Numbered from the stretch's first letter, positions 10,780 through 20,596 are shown. The stretch: DNA of 64,000 nucleotides from Nocardia anocheti (GCF_029675105.1 NZ_JAQQFV010000003.1:496001-560000), one strand, 5' to 3'. Notes: generated by a model not told the origin, from the letters alone. Numbers and translations are program-made.

Positions 10780-11328
10780 TCAGGCCGGGCGATGCGAGTA
10801 GATCAGGCGCGCGTACTCGGCGAGCAGATCGTCCAGGGCGGTGGGCTCACCGGTGGCGGCGAGCTGCTGGTACCCGATGAGCATCGCCATGCCCACCTCG
10901 GTGACCACGGTGGCGGTGGCCTCGTCACCGACGACCCCGTCGATGACGCGGAACACCGTGCGCCGCCGCGATTCGTCGACCCGTTTGACGGTGACGTGCA
11001 CCGATTCGTCATTGGCCGCCCATGCCCGCAGCGCCGCCTCGGCGCCGTGTTCGAGTCCACTGGCCAGTTCCGACATGGCGCGCACATCGGCGTCCGGATC
11101 GCCGCCGCCGACCTCGAGGGTGCGTAGCTCGATCATCTGCCGGTTCTCCCAGTGTTCGAGCAGGGTGTCGACGAAGCCCTGCCAGGACCCGAAGTGGTGG
11201 TAGAACGAACCGCTGGTGACACCGAGGCGACGGCACAGCACACCGATGTTGAGTCCTTTGAAGCCGAACTCGGCGAGCACCGCCACAGCGGTGTCGAAGT
11301 ACTGCTCCTTGGTGACCACTCGGGACAT
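10780..11328 (-). CDS. TetR/AcrR-family regulator
   Basis: A 182-residue one-component repressor. The N-terminal HTH spans roughly residues 8-50, with recognition-helix region 'RRLGVTSGSFYHHFGSWQGF'; the remainder is the helical ligand-binding domain. It ends two bases after the antiporter stop on the opposite strand, so the pair is convergent. The start is ATG 11328. It faces away from the TetR/crotonase pair across a 214-bp divergent region, so it may regulate itself or that pair. Ligand unknown. Confidence 0.87.
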   Translation of the reverse strand: MSRVVTKEQYFDTAVAVLAEFGFKGLNIGVLCRRLGVTSGSFYHHFGSWQGFVDTLLEHWENRQMIELRTLEVGGGDPDADVRAMSELASGLEHGAEAALRAWAANDESVHVTVKRVDESRRRTVFRVIDGVVGDEATATVVTEVGMAMLIGYQQLAATGEPTALDDLLAEYARLIYSHRPA

Positions 11329-11512
11329 CGCGATGCCGTTCTGTTCGTGCGGGCAGGGCTGAAGAATGCGAACAGTACCGCATCGTAACGTGGCCTCGCG
11401 CGAACGTAACGAAGTCTATCCTGTGGCCGCCTCGGCTCGACAGGTTCTGAAATGGCAAGCGCGCGAACATAATCCGTGCACAGCGCGGTGCGAAGTGGAA
11501 CCGGATGGAATA

Positions 11513-11530
11513 ACAGAGCAGACGCTCTGT
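11513..11530. promoter_or_regulatory. TetR-type operator overlapping a promoter
   Basis: Perfect inverted repeat ACAGAGC-AGAC-GCTCTGT (7-bp arms). A -10-like TAAACT (11530-11535) overlaps its right edge and lies seven bases before the ATG at 11543, which would make the transcript leaderless. The next TetR gene starts here, so autorepression is likely. The same core, AGAGC-A-(G/A)AC-GCTCT, recurs at 44585-44600. Confidence 0.6.
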
Positions 11531-11542
11531 AAACTTTTGTTC

Positions 11543-12151
11543 ATGCCGAGACCGCGCACCCACGACCCGGAGACCGTCCTGGACGCCGCCGAGACCCTCG
11601 CCGCCCGCTCCGGGCCCGCCGCGGTCACGGTGCGCGCGGTCGCCGCCGCCACCGGCATGTCCAACGGCGCGCTCTACCACAGCTTCGGCTCACGCCGAGA
11701 CGTACTGGCACGCACCTGGTTACGCGCCGCGCACCGCTTCCTGGACCTGCAATCCACCGCCGTCACCGCCGCCCTGGCCGCCACCGACCCCGAGACCCGC
11801 ATCGCCGCGGTCATCGAGGCCGCCGAGACCCCCGCACGCCTGGCCCAACACCACCCCGACTCCGCCCGCCTGCTGCTGGTCGTCGACCGCGCCGAACTGC
11901 TCGACGACGAACTACCCACCGAACTGGCCGCACAGATCGCCGCCACCGACACCGCCCTGCTCTCGGTACTCACCCGCCTCGCGCGCGCCCTGTGGGGACG
12001 CGCCGACAAACGCGGCGTCGCCACCGTCACCGCCTGCCTGGTCGACCTGCCCACCGCGCTGCTGCTGCGCCGCGACCGACTCACCGATCCCCTGGCCCGC
12101 GCCCAGCTGCGGGCCGCCGTCCGTGCCGTGCTCGAACACGGTCCCCGCTGA
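11543..12151 (+). CDS. TetR/AcrR-family regulator
   Basis: A 202-residue repressor. The HTH is at about residues 8-52 with 'AAATGMSNGALYHSFGSRRD'; the C-terminal domain is Ala-rich and helical. The frame is open further upstream, but ATG 11543 is the natural start because it directly follows the palindromic operator and matches family length. It is followed after ten bases by the crotonase gene with a GAAAGGA ribosome site, so the two form an operon that the protein probably represses itself. Confidence 0.87.
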   Translation: MPRPRTHDPETVLDAAETLAARSGPAAVTVRAVAAATGMSNGALYHSFGSRRDVLARTWLRAAHRFLDLQSTAVTAALAATDPETRIAAVIEAAETPARLAQHHPDSARLLLVVDRAELLDDELPTELAAQIAATDTALLSVLTRLARALWGRADKRGVATVTACLVDLPTALLLRRDRLTDPLARAQLRAAVRAVLEHGPR

Positions 12152-12161
12152 AAGGAACCCC

Positions 12162-12818
12162 ATGCCCACCCTGCGCCACCACGACGCGATCGCCGTCCTC
12201 GACCTCGGCGACGGCGAGAACCGCTTCTCCCCCGACTTGCTCACCGAGATCCACGCCCACCTCGACACCGTCGTCGCCGACGGCGCGGCCGCCCTGGTCA
12301 CCACCGCGACCGGCAAGTTCTACTCCAACGGCCTGGACCTGGACTGGCTCACGGCCAACGGTGACCGCGCCACCGAATACGTCGAAGCCGTACACACCCT
12401 GTTCGGGCGGGTGCTGACCCTGCCGATGCCGACCGCCGCCGCCCTCAACGGCCACGCCTTCGGCGCCGGTGCGATGCTGGCCATCGCCCACGACTACCGC
12501 GTGATGCGCACCGAGCGCGGCTATTTCTGCTTCCCCGAAGCCGACATCCGCATCCCGTTCACCAACGGCATGGCCGCGCTCATCCAGGCCAAGGTCCCGC
12601 CCAAGACCGCCGTCGCGGCCATGACCACCGGCCGCCGCTACGACGCCGAGACCGCCCTGGCCGTCGACCTGATCGACGCCACCGCGCCCGAGACCGAGAT
12701 CGTCGACACCGCGCTGGGTCTGCTCGCCCCGATCGGCGTCAAGGACCAGCCGACGATGACCGCGATCAAATCGGTGATGTTCGCCGGGGTGCTCGACGCA
12801 TTGCGCGGCAAGGACTGA
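12162..12818 (+). CDS. Enoyl-CoA hydratase/isomerase (crotonase) family protein
   Basis: A 218-residue crotonase-fold protein, shorter than the usual 255-290. The CoA/oxyanion segments are visible: 'LVTTATGKFYSNGLDLDWL' and 'AALNGHAFGAGAMLAIAHDYRVM'. The short C-terminus and the replacement of the usual catalytic Glu pair region by 'FCFPEADIRIPFTNGMAALI' resemble plant and bacterial delta3-delta2 enoyl-CoA isomerases more than hydratases. It probably acts in unsaturated fatty-acid breakdown. It is second in the operon with the TetR gene and convergent with the Abi-alpha gene, whose stop abuts it at 12819. Confidence 0.83.
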   Translation: MPTLRHHDAIAVLDLGDGENRFSPDLLTEIHAHLDTVVADGAAALVTTATGKFYSNGLDLDWLTANGDRATEYVEAVHTLFGRVLTLPMPTAAALNGHAFGAGAMLAIAHDYRVMRTERGYFCFPEADIRIPFTNGMAALIQAKVPPKTAVAAMTTGRRYDAETALAVDLIDATAPETEIVDTALGLLAPIGVKDQPTMTAIKSVMFAGVLDALRGKD

Positions 12819-13649
12819 TCACGGCAGCCGGGGGCCCTTGCCCAGGTAGATGTCACCGCGATCGTCGCCTGCCCAGCCGCCCCCGGTGTAGTCGTCGAGC
12901 ACGAAACACGCCTCACAGAACTGTTTGCCGAACACCGACAGATAGATGCTGCGATAGGAACTGATCGCGCGCATCTTCACCGACTTGTAGGCGGCCTGGG
13001 CGGCCGGTTGCGCCTCCAGGAAGGCGTAGCGGCGGAAGTCGGCGACCGGCTCGGTGGAGAAACGCACCAACCCGAGCCTGCTCAGATTGCCCAGATAGTG
13101 GTGGTCGCGTTCGGGAATCGCGCACCCGGCCATATAGGCGATCATCGTGATGCCGTCGGCCAGACGCTGCGACCCGATCCCGAACGGGGTCTTGGTACGG
13201 ATGTCGATGGCCGGTTGCGGACCGGCCACCGCCAGGAACCGCAGTATCCGGGCCTCATCGGGGGTCAGGTCGTGCAGGATCGGCACGAACGAGGGATGCA
13301 GATCGCGCGGTTGCTGCGCCGAATCCCAGCCCTCGGTGATCATCGCGTCACCCATCGCCCGCAGATCCTCGGCGACCGGTTCAGGTGGGCCGTAGAGACC
13401 GGTGGCGGTGCCGGTCAGACCCAAGGCGCTCAACGCGATCCGGCGCAGTGACTCCACCCGTTCGTCGATGATCTGCGAGACCGGTTCGCCCGCGCGGATG
13501 TCCTCGGCCAGATCCAACGCCGAGTGCAGCGCACCGGAGGTGACCGCGCCGACGATGTGACGCACCGACAATCCGGCCAGCCGCGCCAACCCGACCAGAT
13601 CGGTCGGGATCGCCGGTTCCTCGGGCCGCTCGGGCAGGTTCTCGTCCAT
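12819..13649 (-). CDS. Abi-alpha (DUF4393-like) family protein
   Basis: A 276-residue soluble protein. An N-terminal helical part includes 'GLARLAGLSVRHIVGAVTSG'. The core includes 'PSFVPILHDLTPDEARILRFLAVAGPQP' and 'LSRLGLVRFST', matching the 'DEA.IL..L' pattern of the Abi-alpha family, named after lactococcal abortive-infection proteins. The C-terminal half has no recognisable catalytic motif; it contains two Cys in 'GKQFCEACFVLDD'. The ATG at 13649 lies two bases after the DUF445 stop, so the two are translationally linked. A role in phage abortive infection is a family-based suggestion only; chromosomal actinobacterial copies may do something else. Confidence 0.72.
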   Translation of the reverse strand: MDENLPERPEEPAIPTDLVGLARLAGLSVRHIVGAVTSGALHSALDLAEDIRAGEPVSQIIDERVESLRRIALSALGLTGTATGLYGPPEPVAEDLRAMGDAMITEGWDSAQQPRDLHPSFVPILHDLTPDEARILRFLAVAGPQPAIDIRTKTPFGIGSQRLADGITMIAYMAGCAIPERDHHYLGNLSRLGLVRFSTEPVADFRRYAFLEAQPAAQAAYKSVKMRAISSYRSIYLSVFGKQFCEACFVLDDYTGGGWAGDDRGDIYLGKGPRLP

Positions 13650-13651
13650 GA

Positions 13652-15070
13652 TCACACTCCGAAGACCAGCAGATGCAGGGCGCCCACAAGCACCCCGAGC
13701 GCGCCACCGTGCGCGTAGAGCAGCCAGGCGTCCTGTTCGATGGCGGTGTAGAGCATTTCGACGAATTCGTCGGGCGGTAGCTCGCGCAGCTTCTCCGTCG
13801 CCAGCCGGTCCACGCTGGCCGCGGTGGTCTGCGAGAACTCGACATCGTCGACGAGCCACGGTTTCATCTCGGTCGCCAGATTCGCCCCGGCGGTGGCCTG
13901 GATGGCGTCGAACTGCTTGGGCCCCACCGCCAACCGCGTCACCGACCGCAACGGTCCGAGCACCCGATCGATCTCGGCCTTGAGGAAGTGCGCGATCACC
14001 GCGCGGGTCTTGTCGCCGCTGGGCCCTTCGAGCAGCTGCTCGGTGACCACGTCGAGGGTGACGATCTGATAGCCGATGGCGTGGCCGAGATCGGCGGCCG
14101 CCTGATGCTGTCGTTTGGCGAATTTCGCGACCCGCCACGGATATTTGTAGCGCGGCTGCGGCACCGCGGGCTCGAAGACCACCTTGATGGCGATGACATT
14201 GACCAGCACGCCCACCACCGAGGCGCCCACGAGCACCCACATCCAGGCGGGCAGGAAATGCAGGATGTCTGAGAGCCAGCCCGGCAGCGAGATCAGCGCC
14301 GGGGTGTCCCCGTGCGGGGTGCTGTAGTGCAGCAGCGACAACCACAGCGCCACGATCACCCCGAACGGGAACCCCAGCACGCCACTGCGGGTCATGAACC
14401 GCAGCTCCGGGGCGCCCAGCCCGTAGATGACGTCCTTGAGCAGCTCCGGGCGCCGCCGCAGGTACCCGACCACCATCAGCTTCACGTCCAGCAGCTGGTC
14501 GATATTGGCGCCGATGAAGTCGAACGCGCGGTCGGTGATGGCGGGCAGCTCCGACTCGACCCGCGTGTACACCGCCTCCCTGGCACGCGGCGGCATGTCG
14601 GCCCACAGTTTGGGATGTTCGGTGACCATGATCTGATCCACCATCGACCGCACATTCGGCAACGCCACCCGCGCCACCTGCGCGGAGATCTTGCGCGGAT
14701 CCATCTGATCGAAGAAGTCCTTGGCGGTGCCGATCTTGGCCACGGCGTTGTCGACCATCAAGCTGGCCATCTTCTCCGACCGCGCCGGAATGAACCCCTG
14801 GAACCCGAGAATGCCGCCCGGGGCGAAGGTGGGCAGGATCTGCACCTTGCGCGGCAGCAGCGGGAACAGCGTCTTCAACCCGGGCACGTAGAAACCGGTG
14901 AACCGCACGGGCGCGAACAGCATGATCACCCCGGTCCAGTTGGTGATCAGACCGGCCATCGCGCTGAAGATCGGGATGCTGATCATGTCGACCCAGAACT
15001 TCGACAGCCCCGTCGTCTGCTCCCAGTCCAGACGTCCGAAGAACCCCGCCGCTTCGATCCCAGCATTCAT
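13652..15070 (-). CDS. DUF445 family membrane protein
   Basis: A 472-residue membrane-associated protein. The DUF445 hallmark 'TNWTGVIMLFAPVRF' follows the first membrane segment, and the region 'GILGFQGFIPARSEKMASLM' is typical. Further membrane helices lie near the middle ('GVLGFPFGVIVALWLSLL', 'PAWMWVLVGASVVGVLVNVI') and at the C-terminus ('GGALGVLVGALHLLVFGV'). The long amphipathic region between them is helical. DUF445 proteins have no firmly established biochemical role. I chose ATG 15070 (MNAGIEAAG); an in-frame upstream ATG at 15100 gives an Arg-rich extension. It is the first gene of the pair with the Abi-alpha protein. Confidence 0.8.
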   Translation of the reverse strand: MNAGIEAAGFFGRLDWEQTTGLSKFWVDMISIPIFSAMAGLITNWTGVIMLFAPVRFTGFYVPGLKTLFPLLPRKVQILPTFAPGGILGFQGFIPARSEKMASLMVDNAVAKIGTAKDFFDQMDPRKISAQVARVALPNVRSMVDQIMVTEHPKLWADMPPRAREAVYTRVESELPAITDRAFDFIGANIDQLLDVKLMVVGYLRRRPELLKDVIYGLGAPELRFMTRSGVLGFPFGVIVALWLSLLHYSTPHGDTPALISLPGWLSDILHFLPAWMWVLVGASVVGVLVNVIAIKVVFEPAVPQPRYKYPWRVAKFAKRQHQAAADLGHAIGYQIVTLDVVTEQLLEGPSGDKTRAVIAHFLKAEIDRVLGPLRSVTRLAVGPKQFDAIQATAGANLATEMKPWLVDDVEFSQTTAASVDRLATEKLRELPPDEFVEMLYTAIEQDAWLLYAHGGALGVLVGALHLLVFGV

Positions 15071-15182
15071 CCGGCGTCCACTCCGTCGTGTTCCGAACAA
15101 CGCGCGTGCAGGCCATCATAGGTGACCGATCAGGCCGGATCGGGCAAGTCGACCGGTTCCCCGCTAAACCGGAGCTAACTCG

Positions 15183-15971
15183 CTACCCGGCGGTGGTGTT
15201 CACCAGCAGCAGGTTGGTGTCGATGTCGTGGCTGACCTTGTTGGCCACCGACCCCAGCAGCCGCGCCGGACCGCTCATCCCGCGATTGCCGATCACGACC
15301 AGGTCGTATTTCCAGGCCGCGTTGCAGATCGCCTCGGCCGCGGGCACCCCCGTGAGCACATCGCGGCCGAACAGTTCCGGATCACCGACCGCCAACTCGC
15401 CTTCCACCTCGATCAGGGTGTCGGCGCCGTCGTCGTCGGTCTTGGCCGAGGTCACCAGGAACGGGCGCGCGCCCAACGCCAACGCCACCTCGTAGCCGCG
15501 ACGCACCGCCGTGAGTGAGCTCTCCGAACCGTCGGTGGTCAACCCGACCGTCGTCCACCGTTTCGGGACCTTGTGGGTGAACACCACGTCGGTGTCGCTG
15601 TGGTGGGACACATGATTGGCGGTCGACCCGCGCAGGCGCGCCTTGGAACTGCCCAGCCCACCGCCCCCGACGACCAGCAGCGTGCCGGGTTCACGGGCGG
15701 CCTCCTCGAGCAGCACCGCCCCGGCGGTCCCGTCGCGTTCGACCCGCTCCACCTCCACCACCCCGGCCTCCGCCAGCCGCTCGGCCGCCTCGGCGGTGAC
15801 CTCCTCGGCCCAGGTGATATCGGTGCCCGCCTTCAGCGTGGCCTCCTTCCACACCGCCACCACGCACACCCCGACCGTGAGGCGGACGGCCAGTTCCCCG
15901 GCCACGGTCACCGCCATCTGCCCGGTCTCCGAGCCGTTGGTTCCCACCACGATGCGCCGGTAGCACCCCAT
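15183..15971 (-). CDS. Tandem universal stress protein (UspA family)
   Basis: A 262-residue protein with two Usp domains (about 1-138 and 145-262). The second domain has the ATP-binding G-2x-G-9x-G(S/T) pattern in 'IGNRGMSGPARLLGSVANKV'; the first has a related 'GGGGLGSSKARLRGSTANHV'. Tandem-domain Usps in mycobacteria respond to hypoxia, nitric oxide and energy limitation and bind ATP. ATG 15971 begins with MGCYRRIVVGTNGS, the usual Usp start; the longer frame to 16043 adds a non-homologous tail. Confidence 0.88.
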   Translation of the reverse strand: MGCYRRIVVGTNGSETGQMAVTVAGELAVRLTVGVCVVAVWKEATLKAGTDITWAEEVTAEAAERLAEAGVVEVERVERDGTAGAVLLEEAAREPGTLLVVGGGGLGSSKARLRGSTANHVSHHSDTDVVFTHKVPKRWTTVGLTTDGSESSLTAVRRGYEVALALGARPFLVTSAKTDDDGADTLIEVEGELAVGDPELFGRDVLTGVPAAEAICNAAWKYDLVVIGNRGMSGPARLLGSVANKVSHDIDTNLLLVNTTAG

Positions 15972-16057
15972 GTGTCGCTCTCCGATCGACGGCAGGTCAG
16001 TCGCGCTGTGGCCCACAGTATAGGTCCGGCACACCCCCGGCAATCGGCCGCACGCGG

Positions 16058-16759
16058 TCAGTCGGGGTCGCGCAGATGCCGGTCGAAGAAGGCGAACACG
16101 CGCCGCCAGGCGTCGTCGGTGGCCTCGGCGTCGTAGCCGATCCCGACCCGTTCCAGCACCGGATTACCGGGGAAGACATTGGCGAAACCGTGGGTGGCGT
16201 TCGGGTAGGTCTTGATGTCGTGGTCGACCCCGCCCGCCGTCAGCGCCGCCTCCAGCTTCGCCGGTGCGCCGATCAGGGCCGGGTCGCGGCGACCGTAGCT
16301 GGCAACCACCGGGCACGCGCCGTCGAGCAGAGCCTTGTAGTCGCCGTAGAGGCTGCCGTAGAACGGGGCCGACGCGTGGAAACCCTGCGGTGCGGTCAGC
16401 AGCGCGAACCCGCCACCCATACAGAACCCGAGCACTCCGATCCGGCCGGTGCAGTCGGGATCGGCGGCGAGATGGTCACGCGCGGCCAGGATCTCGCCCA
16501 CGGCGGGACCGGTACCGGTGAAGACGATGGCCCGCAACGCCTGCTGGACGCAGCGCGCCCGGCCCCGGCTGTAGAGATTCGGGGCGATCACCAGATATCC
16601 GGCGGCGGTGACGATCTCGACCTGGCGACGCAGATCGTCGGTCATCCCCAGCGCGTCGTGTAGCACCACGACACCGGGCCACGGTCCGTCCCCCTGCGGC
16701 CGGGCCAGCAGTGCTTCGAGCCTCGTGCCGGTCGGCGTCTCGATCTCGATCGTGTCCAT
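16058..16759 (-). CDS. Dienelactone hydrolase family protein
   Basis: A 233-residue alpha/beta hydrolase with the Cys-Asp-His triad of dienelactone hydrolases. The nucleophile Cys is in 'VLGFCMGGGFALL', the Asp in 'YGRRDPALIGAPAK' and the His in 'YPNATHGFANVFPG'. The N-terminal strand 'GPWPGVVVLHDALGM' is also typical. The family hydrolyses dienelactones in chlorocatechol breakdown, but many members act on other esters and no aromatic-degradation genes lie nearby. It stands between the Usp gene and the metal ATPase on the same strand. Confidence 0.88.
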   Translation of the reverse strand: MDTIEIETPTGTRLEALLARPQGDGPWPGVVVLHDALGMTDDLRRQVEIVTAAGYLVIAPNLYSRGRARCVQQALRAIVFTGTGPAVGEILAARDHLAADPDCTGRIGVLGFCMGGGFALLTAPQGFHASAPFYGSLYGDYKALLDGACPVVASYGRRDPALIGAPAKLEAALTAGGVDHDIKTYPNATHGFANVFPGNPVLERVGIGYDAEATDDAWRRVFAFFDRHLRDPD

Positions 16760-16777
16760 CTCCCGAATCTAGAACTC

Positions 16778-19213
16778 TCACCGCCCGCGTGACGGCGAGT
16801 CGGCCGAATGCGACGGCGGATCGGGCAGCGCGAGCCGTTTCAGATACAGCGCGTTCAACGCCACGATCAGGCTCGATCCCGACATGGCCATCGCCGCGAT
16901 CTCCGGGCGCATCGTCAACCCCCACGGCGCGAACACTCCCGCCGCGATCGGCAGCGCGATGCCGTTGTAGCCGACCGCCCAGCCCAGGTTCTGGCGTTCC
17001 TTGCGCACCGTGCCGCGCCCGATCCGCAACGCGGTCGACACCGTGAACGGATCCGAGCGCATGAGCACCACATCCGCGGTCTGGATCGCCACATCGGTCC
17101 CGGCGCCGATCGCGATCCCCAGATCGGCACGTGCCAACGCAGGCGCGTCGTTGACCCCGTCACCGACCATCGCCACCTTCTTGCCGGAGCGCTGCAACTC
17201 GGCGACGCGGTCGGCCTTGTCGCCGGGCAGCACCTCGGCGATCACGGTGTCGATGCCCAGATCGGCCGCGATCCGTTCGGCGGTGGCCCGGTTGTCACCG
17301 GTCAGCATGACCACCCCGACGCCGAGCTCGTGCAGGGCGGCCACGGCGGCCGCCGAACTCGGGCGTGGCGCGTCGGCCAACGCGATCACCGCCGCCGCGG
17401 CACCGTCGACGGCGACCAGGACCGCGGTGTGCCCGGCCGCCGCCAGCTCCTCACGCCGTTGCGCCAGCTCGCCGAGGTCGATGTGTTCGTCGTCGAGCAG
17501 GGCGCGATTGCCGATCAGCACCCGGTGCCCGTCGACGCTGGCCGTCGCACCCCGCCCCGGCACGTTCCGGAAGTCCGTCGCCGACAGCTCCGCCGCGCCC
17601 TGCTCTTTCGCGTACCCGACCACGGCCTGGGCCAGGGGATGCTCGGATTCGCGTTCCACCGCGGCCGCCAGGGCCAGTACCCGGCCGGTGTCGGCGCCGG
17701 GCGCGGTGACCACCGCCGTCACCCGCGGCGCGCCCTCGGTCAGGGTGCCGGTCTTGTCCAGCACCACCACATCGACGCGGGCCGCCGATTCCAGCGCCGT
17801 CGCGTTCTTGAACAGCACACCGCGTTTCGCGCCGAGGCCGGTGCCGACCATGATCGCCGTCGGCGTCGCCAACCCCAGTGCGTCCGGGCACGTCACCACC
17901 ACGACCGTGATCGCGAACAGCACCGCCTCGCTCAGCGACGCGCCCACCAGCAGCCACACCACCAGCGTCGCCAGACTGCCCAGCAGGGCCACCAGGGTCA
18001 GCCAGAACGCGGCCCGGTCGGCCAGGCGCTGACCCGGCGCCTTGGAATTCTGGGCCTGCTGCACCAACTCCACGATCTGGGCCAGCGCGGTATCGGACCC
18101 GACCTTCGTCGCGCGCACCCGCAGACTGCCGGTGGTGTTGATGGTCGCGCCGATCACCGCCGAACCGGGCTGCTTGGACACCGGCAGGCTCTCCCCGGTG
18201 ACCATCGACTCGTCGACATCACCGGACCCCTCCAGCACCGTCCCGTCGACCGGGATCCTGGCCCCCGGCCGCACCACCAGCACATCCCCGACCGCGACCT
18301 CGGCGGTCGGGATCTCCACCTCCGCCCCATCCCGCACCACGACCGCTTTCGGCGGCGACAGATCCAGCAGGCTCGTCACCGCGTCCCCGGCGCCACTGCG
18401 CGCCCGCATCTCGAACCAGTGGCCCAGCAGCACGAACGTGGCCAGCATGGTGGCGGCCTCGTAGAACACCTCACCGCCGCCGGTCAACGTCACCACCAGC
18501 GAATACAGCCAACCGGTCCCGATACCGACCGAGACCAGCACCATCATGTCGAGGGTGTGCGCCCGCAACGCCCGGATCGCGCCGGTGAAGAAGACCGTCG
18601 AGGAATAGCCGATCACCGGCAGGCTCAGCAGCAGCATCCACACATCGACACGCAGCCCGAAGGGGACGGGCAGATGCAGGCCCAGCATGTGGGTGGCCAT
18701 CGGCGACCACAGCATCACCAGGGTGGAGAACACCAGGGCGACCAGGAAACGGTTGCGCATGTCGCGGGCCATGGCGTCCATCGACATCGACGCGTGCCCG
18801 TGTGACATCGTCTCGTCTCCGGAGTCGGCGGCGTGGGGTTCCGATGGGTGCGCGTGACTCCGCTCCAAGGAGTCGGACGCTTGGGGTGCCGCGATCCCGC
18901 CGTCGTCTTCGGAGCCCCGGGAGCGGGCGTGCGCGCTCGCGGTGGACGGCTCGCGCACCGGATCGCACAGGTGGGTGGGGACCGAGCGGCCCGCGCAGTG
19001 GTAGCCGCAGTCACGGACCCAGGAGCGCAGCTCGGCGACGGAGGTGCGGGCCGGGTCGTAGGTGACCGTGGCGGTCTGGGCGACCGGGTTGGCCTCGACC
19101 GCGAGCACACCGGGACGGCGCCGCAGACCCGCGCTCAGCACACCGTGGGAGCTCGCTCGCCACTGGCCGCCGACGTGCAGGACCGTCGTGGCCGAGGTGT
19201 CCGGTTCGCCCAT
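16778..19213 (-). CDS. P1B-type heavy-metal ATPase with CPD motif and His-rich N-terminus
   Basis: An 811-residue P-type ATPase. An HMA-like domain (about 10-75) lacks the CxxC metal site, reading [11 protein letters not shown] Met/His-rich segment around 115-145 ('[17 protein letters not shown]') could bind metal. Membrane helices begin near 150; the actuator motif is TGES, the phosphorylation loop DKTGTLTEG (Asp near 486), the nucleotide-domain motif SEHPLAQ and the hinge '[11 protein letters not shown]'. The intramembrane motif, normally CPC in copper exporters, is CPD ('[13 protein letters not shown]', near 442). CopB-like ATPases have CPH; the metal for CPD is not obvious. The His/Met-rich tail suggests copper or silver. 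Confidence 0.88.
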   Translation of the reverse strand: MGEPDTSATTVLHVGGQWRASSHGVLSAGLRRRPGVLAVEANPVAQTATVTYDPARTSVAELRSWVRDCGYHCAGRSVPTHLCDPVREPSTASAHARSRGSEDDGGIAAPQASDSLERSHAHPSEPHAADSGDETMSHGHASMSMDAMARDMRNRFLVALVFSTLVMLWSPMATHMLGLHLPVPFGLRVDVWMLLLSLPVIGYSSTVFFTGAIRALRAHTLDMMVLVSVGIGTGWLYSLVVTLTGGGEVFYEAATMLATFVLLGHWFEMRARSGAGDAVTSLLDLSPPKAVVVRDGAEVEIPTAEVAVGDVLVVRPGARIPVDGTVLEGSGDVDESMVTGESLPVSKQPGSAVIGATINTTGSLRVRATKVGSDTALAQIVELVQQAQNSKAPGQRLADRAAFWLTLVALLGSLATLVVWLLVGASLSEAVLFAITVVVVTCPDALGLATPTAIMVGTGLGAKRGVLFKNATALESAARVDVVVLDKTGTLTEGAPRVTAVVTAPGADTGRVLALAAAVERESEHPLAQAVVGYAKEQGAAELSATDFRNVPGRGATASVDGHRVLIGNRALLDDEHIDLGELAQRREELAAAGHTAVLVAVDGAAAAVIALADAPRPSSAAAVAALHELGVGVVMLTGDNRATAERIAADLGIDTVIAEVLPGDKADRVAELQRSGKKVAMVGDGVNDAPALARADLGIAIGAGTDVAIQTADVVLMRSDPFTVSTALRIGRGTVRKERQNLGWAVGYNGIALPIAAGVFAPWGLTMRPEIAAMAMSGSSLIVALNALYLKRLALPDPPSHSADSPSRGR

Positions 19214-19357
19214 GCGCCACTCCCATCGCCGGTGGGCGCGCGGCAGCGCCGGGCGCCTCTCGCGAGGGTACCGGGTGCGGATCGCGGATCCGCGCAGGTC
19301 ACAGACGTGCCGGTCGCGACTGTCTTCCGGTGGTCGCGACCAGCCCGGGGCGTCGGA

Positions 19358-20596
19358 TCAGAGGGCGATGCCGAGCAGCGCGTCGACCGCAGTACGCACC
19401 AGCGTCGGTGCCTCGGTGTCGGTGCCGCCGTAGGACAGGGCCTGCTCGGCCCAGTTGTCGATCGCGTCGAGGGCCTTGGGGGTGTCCAGATCGTCGGCCA
19501 GGTGCTGACGCACCCGCGCGATCGTGTCCGCGGCCGCCGGGCCCGACGTCAGCGACACCGCCTCACGCCAGCGGGCCAGCCGGGTCTGCGCGGTGCCCAG
19601 CACCTCGTCGGTCCACATGCGGTCCTGCCGGTAGTGCCCGGCGAACAGGCCCGCGCGGATGGCGGCCGGGTCGACCCCGGAGCGGCGCAGCTTCGACACC
19701 AGCACCAGATTGCCCTTGGACTTCGACATCTTCTCGCCGTCGAGGCCGATCAGACCGGCGTGCACGTAGTGGCGGGCGAAGCGGCGCGCGCCGGTGATGG
19801 CCTCGGCGTGCGCGGCGGAGTACTCGTGGTGCGGGTAGATCAGGTCCGAGCCGCCACCCTGGATGTCGAACTCGGTGCCGATGCGGTTGAGCGCGATCGC
19901 CGCACACTCGATGTGCCAGCCGGGCCGTCCTTCGCCGAACGGGGCGGGCCAGGACGGTTCGCCCGGGCGCGCCGCACGCCACAGCAGGGCGTCGATGGTG
20001 TCGCGCTTGCCGGGCCGGTCGGGGTCGCCGCCGCGCTCGGCGAACAGCGTGTCCATGGTGGCGCGGTCGTAGCCGGACTCGTACCCGAACTGCTCGGTGG
20101 CGTCGGTGCGGAAGTAGATGTCGGGGTACTCGGCGTCGTCGACGGTGTAGGCCGCCCCGGCGGTGAGCAGCTTCTGCACCAGCTCGACCACTTCGTCCAC
20201 CGACTCGATCGCGCCGATGTAGTGCCGCGGCGGCAGCACCTGCAGGGCGGTCATGTCCTCGCGGAACAGGTCGATCTCGGAGTTGCCCAGATCGCGCCAG
20301 TCGACGCCGTCGCGCGCGGCACGCTCGAAGAGCGGGTCGTCGACATCGGTGACGTTCTGCACGTAGTGCACGTCGTGTCCGCCGTCGCGCCACAGGCGGT
20401 TGACCAGGTCGAAGGTCAGGTAGGTCGCGGCGTGACCGAGGTGGGTGGCGTCGTAGGGGGTGATGCCACAGACATACATTTTCGCGGTCGCGCCAGGGGT
20501 GACCGGGCGGACCTGGCGATCGGCGGTGTCGTACAACCGCAACGGCGGCCCTGTTCCGGGGACGGTCGGTAGGGCGATATCGGACCAGGACTGCAT
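19358..20596 (-). CDS. mshC: MshC, cysteine:GlcN-Ins ligase of mycothiol synthesis
   Basis: A 412-residue paralogue of cysteinyl-tRNA synthetase. The HIGH-like signature lies in '[20 protein letters not shown]' and the KMSKS loop in '[14 protein letters not shown]'. Zinc ligands include the Cys of 'MYVCGI' and 'WHIECAAIA'. MshC ligates L-cysteine to the amine of GlcN-Ins with ATP, the penultimate step of mycothiol synthesis, in the cytoplasm. It lacks the C-terminal tRNA-binding part of CysS. The ATG at 20596 ([10 protein letters not shown]) matches known MshC starts; a further 32 in-frame residues upstream are unlikely to be translated. It is diagnostic of actinobacteria and anchors the mycobacterial-type gene order. 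Confidence 0.95.
   Translation of the reverse strand: MQSWSDIALPTVPGTGPPLRLYDTADRQVRPVTPGATAKMYVCGITPYDATHLGHAATYLTFDLVNRLWRDGGHDVHYVQNVTDVDDPLFERAARDGVDWRDLGNSEIDLFREDMTALQVLPPRHYIGAIESVDEVVELVQKLLTAGAAYTVDDAEYPDIYFRTDATEQFGYESGYDRATMDTLFAERGGDPDRPGKRDTIDALLWRAARPGEPSWPAPFGEGRPGWHIECAAIALNRIGTEFDIQGGGSDLIYPHHEYSAAHAEAITGARRFARHYVHAGLIGLDGEKMSKSKGNLVLVSKLRRSGVDPAAIRAGLFAGHYRQDRMWTDEVLGTAQTRLARWREAVSLTSGPAAADTIARVRQHLADDLDTPKALDAIDNWAEQALSYGGTDTEAPTLVRTAVDALLGIAL

Noticed and set aside
12819-15119. A single 766-codon minus-strand frame across two genes
   Set aside because: The C-terminal 276 residues are the Abi-alpha protein; the upstream part is antigenic Arg/Gly-rich sequence overlapping the genuine DUF445 frame. 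Two separate genes explain it.
15136-15175. Short inverted repeat CCGGTT/AACCGG after the Usp gene
   Set aside because: The arms are only six bases and could occur by chance in GC-rich DNA; too weak to call a terminator.
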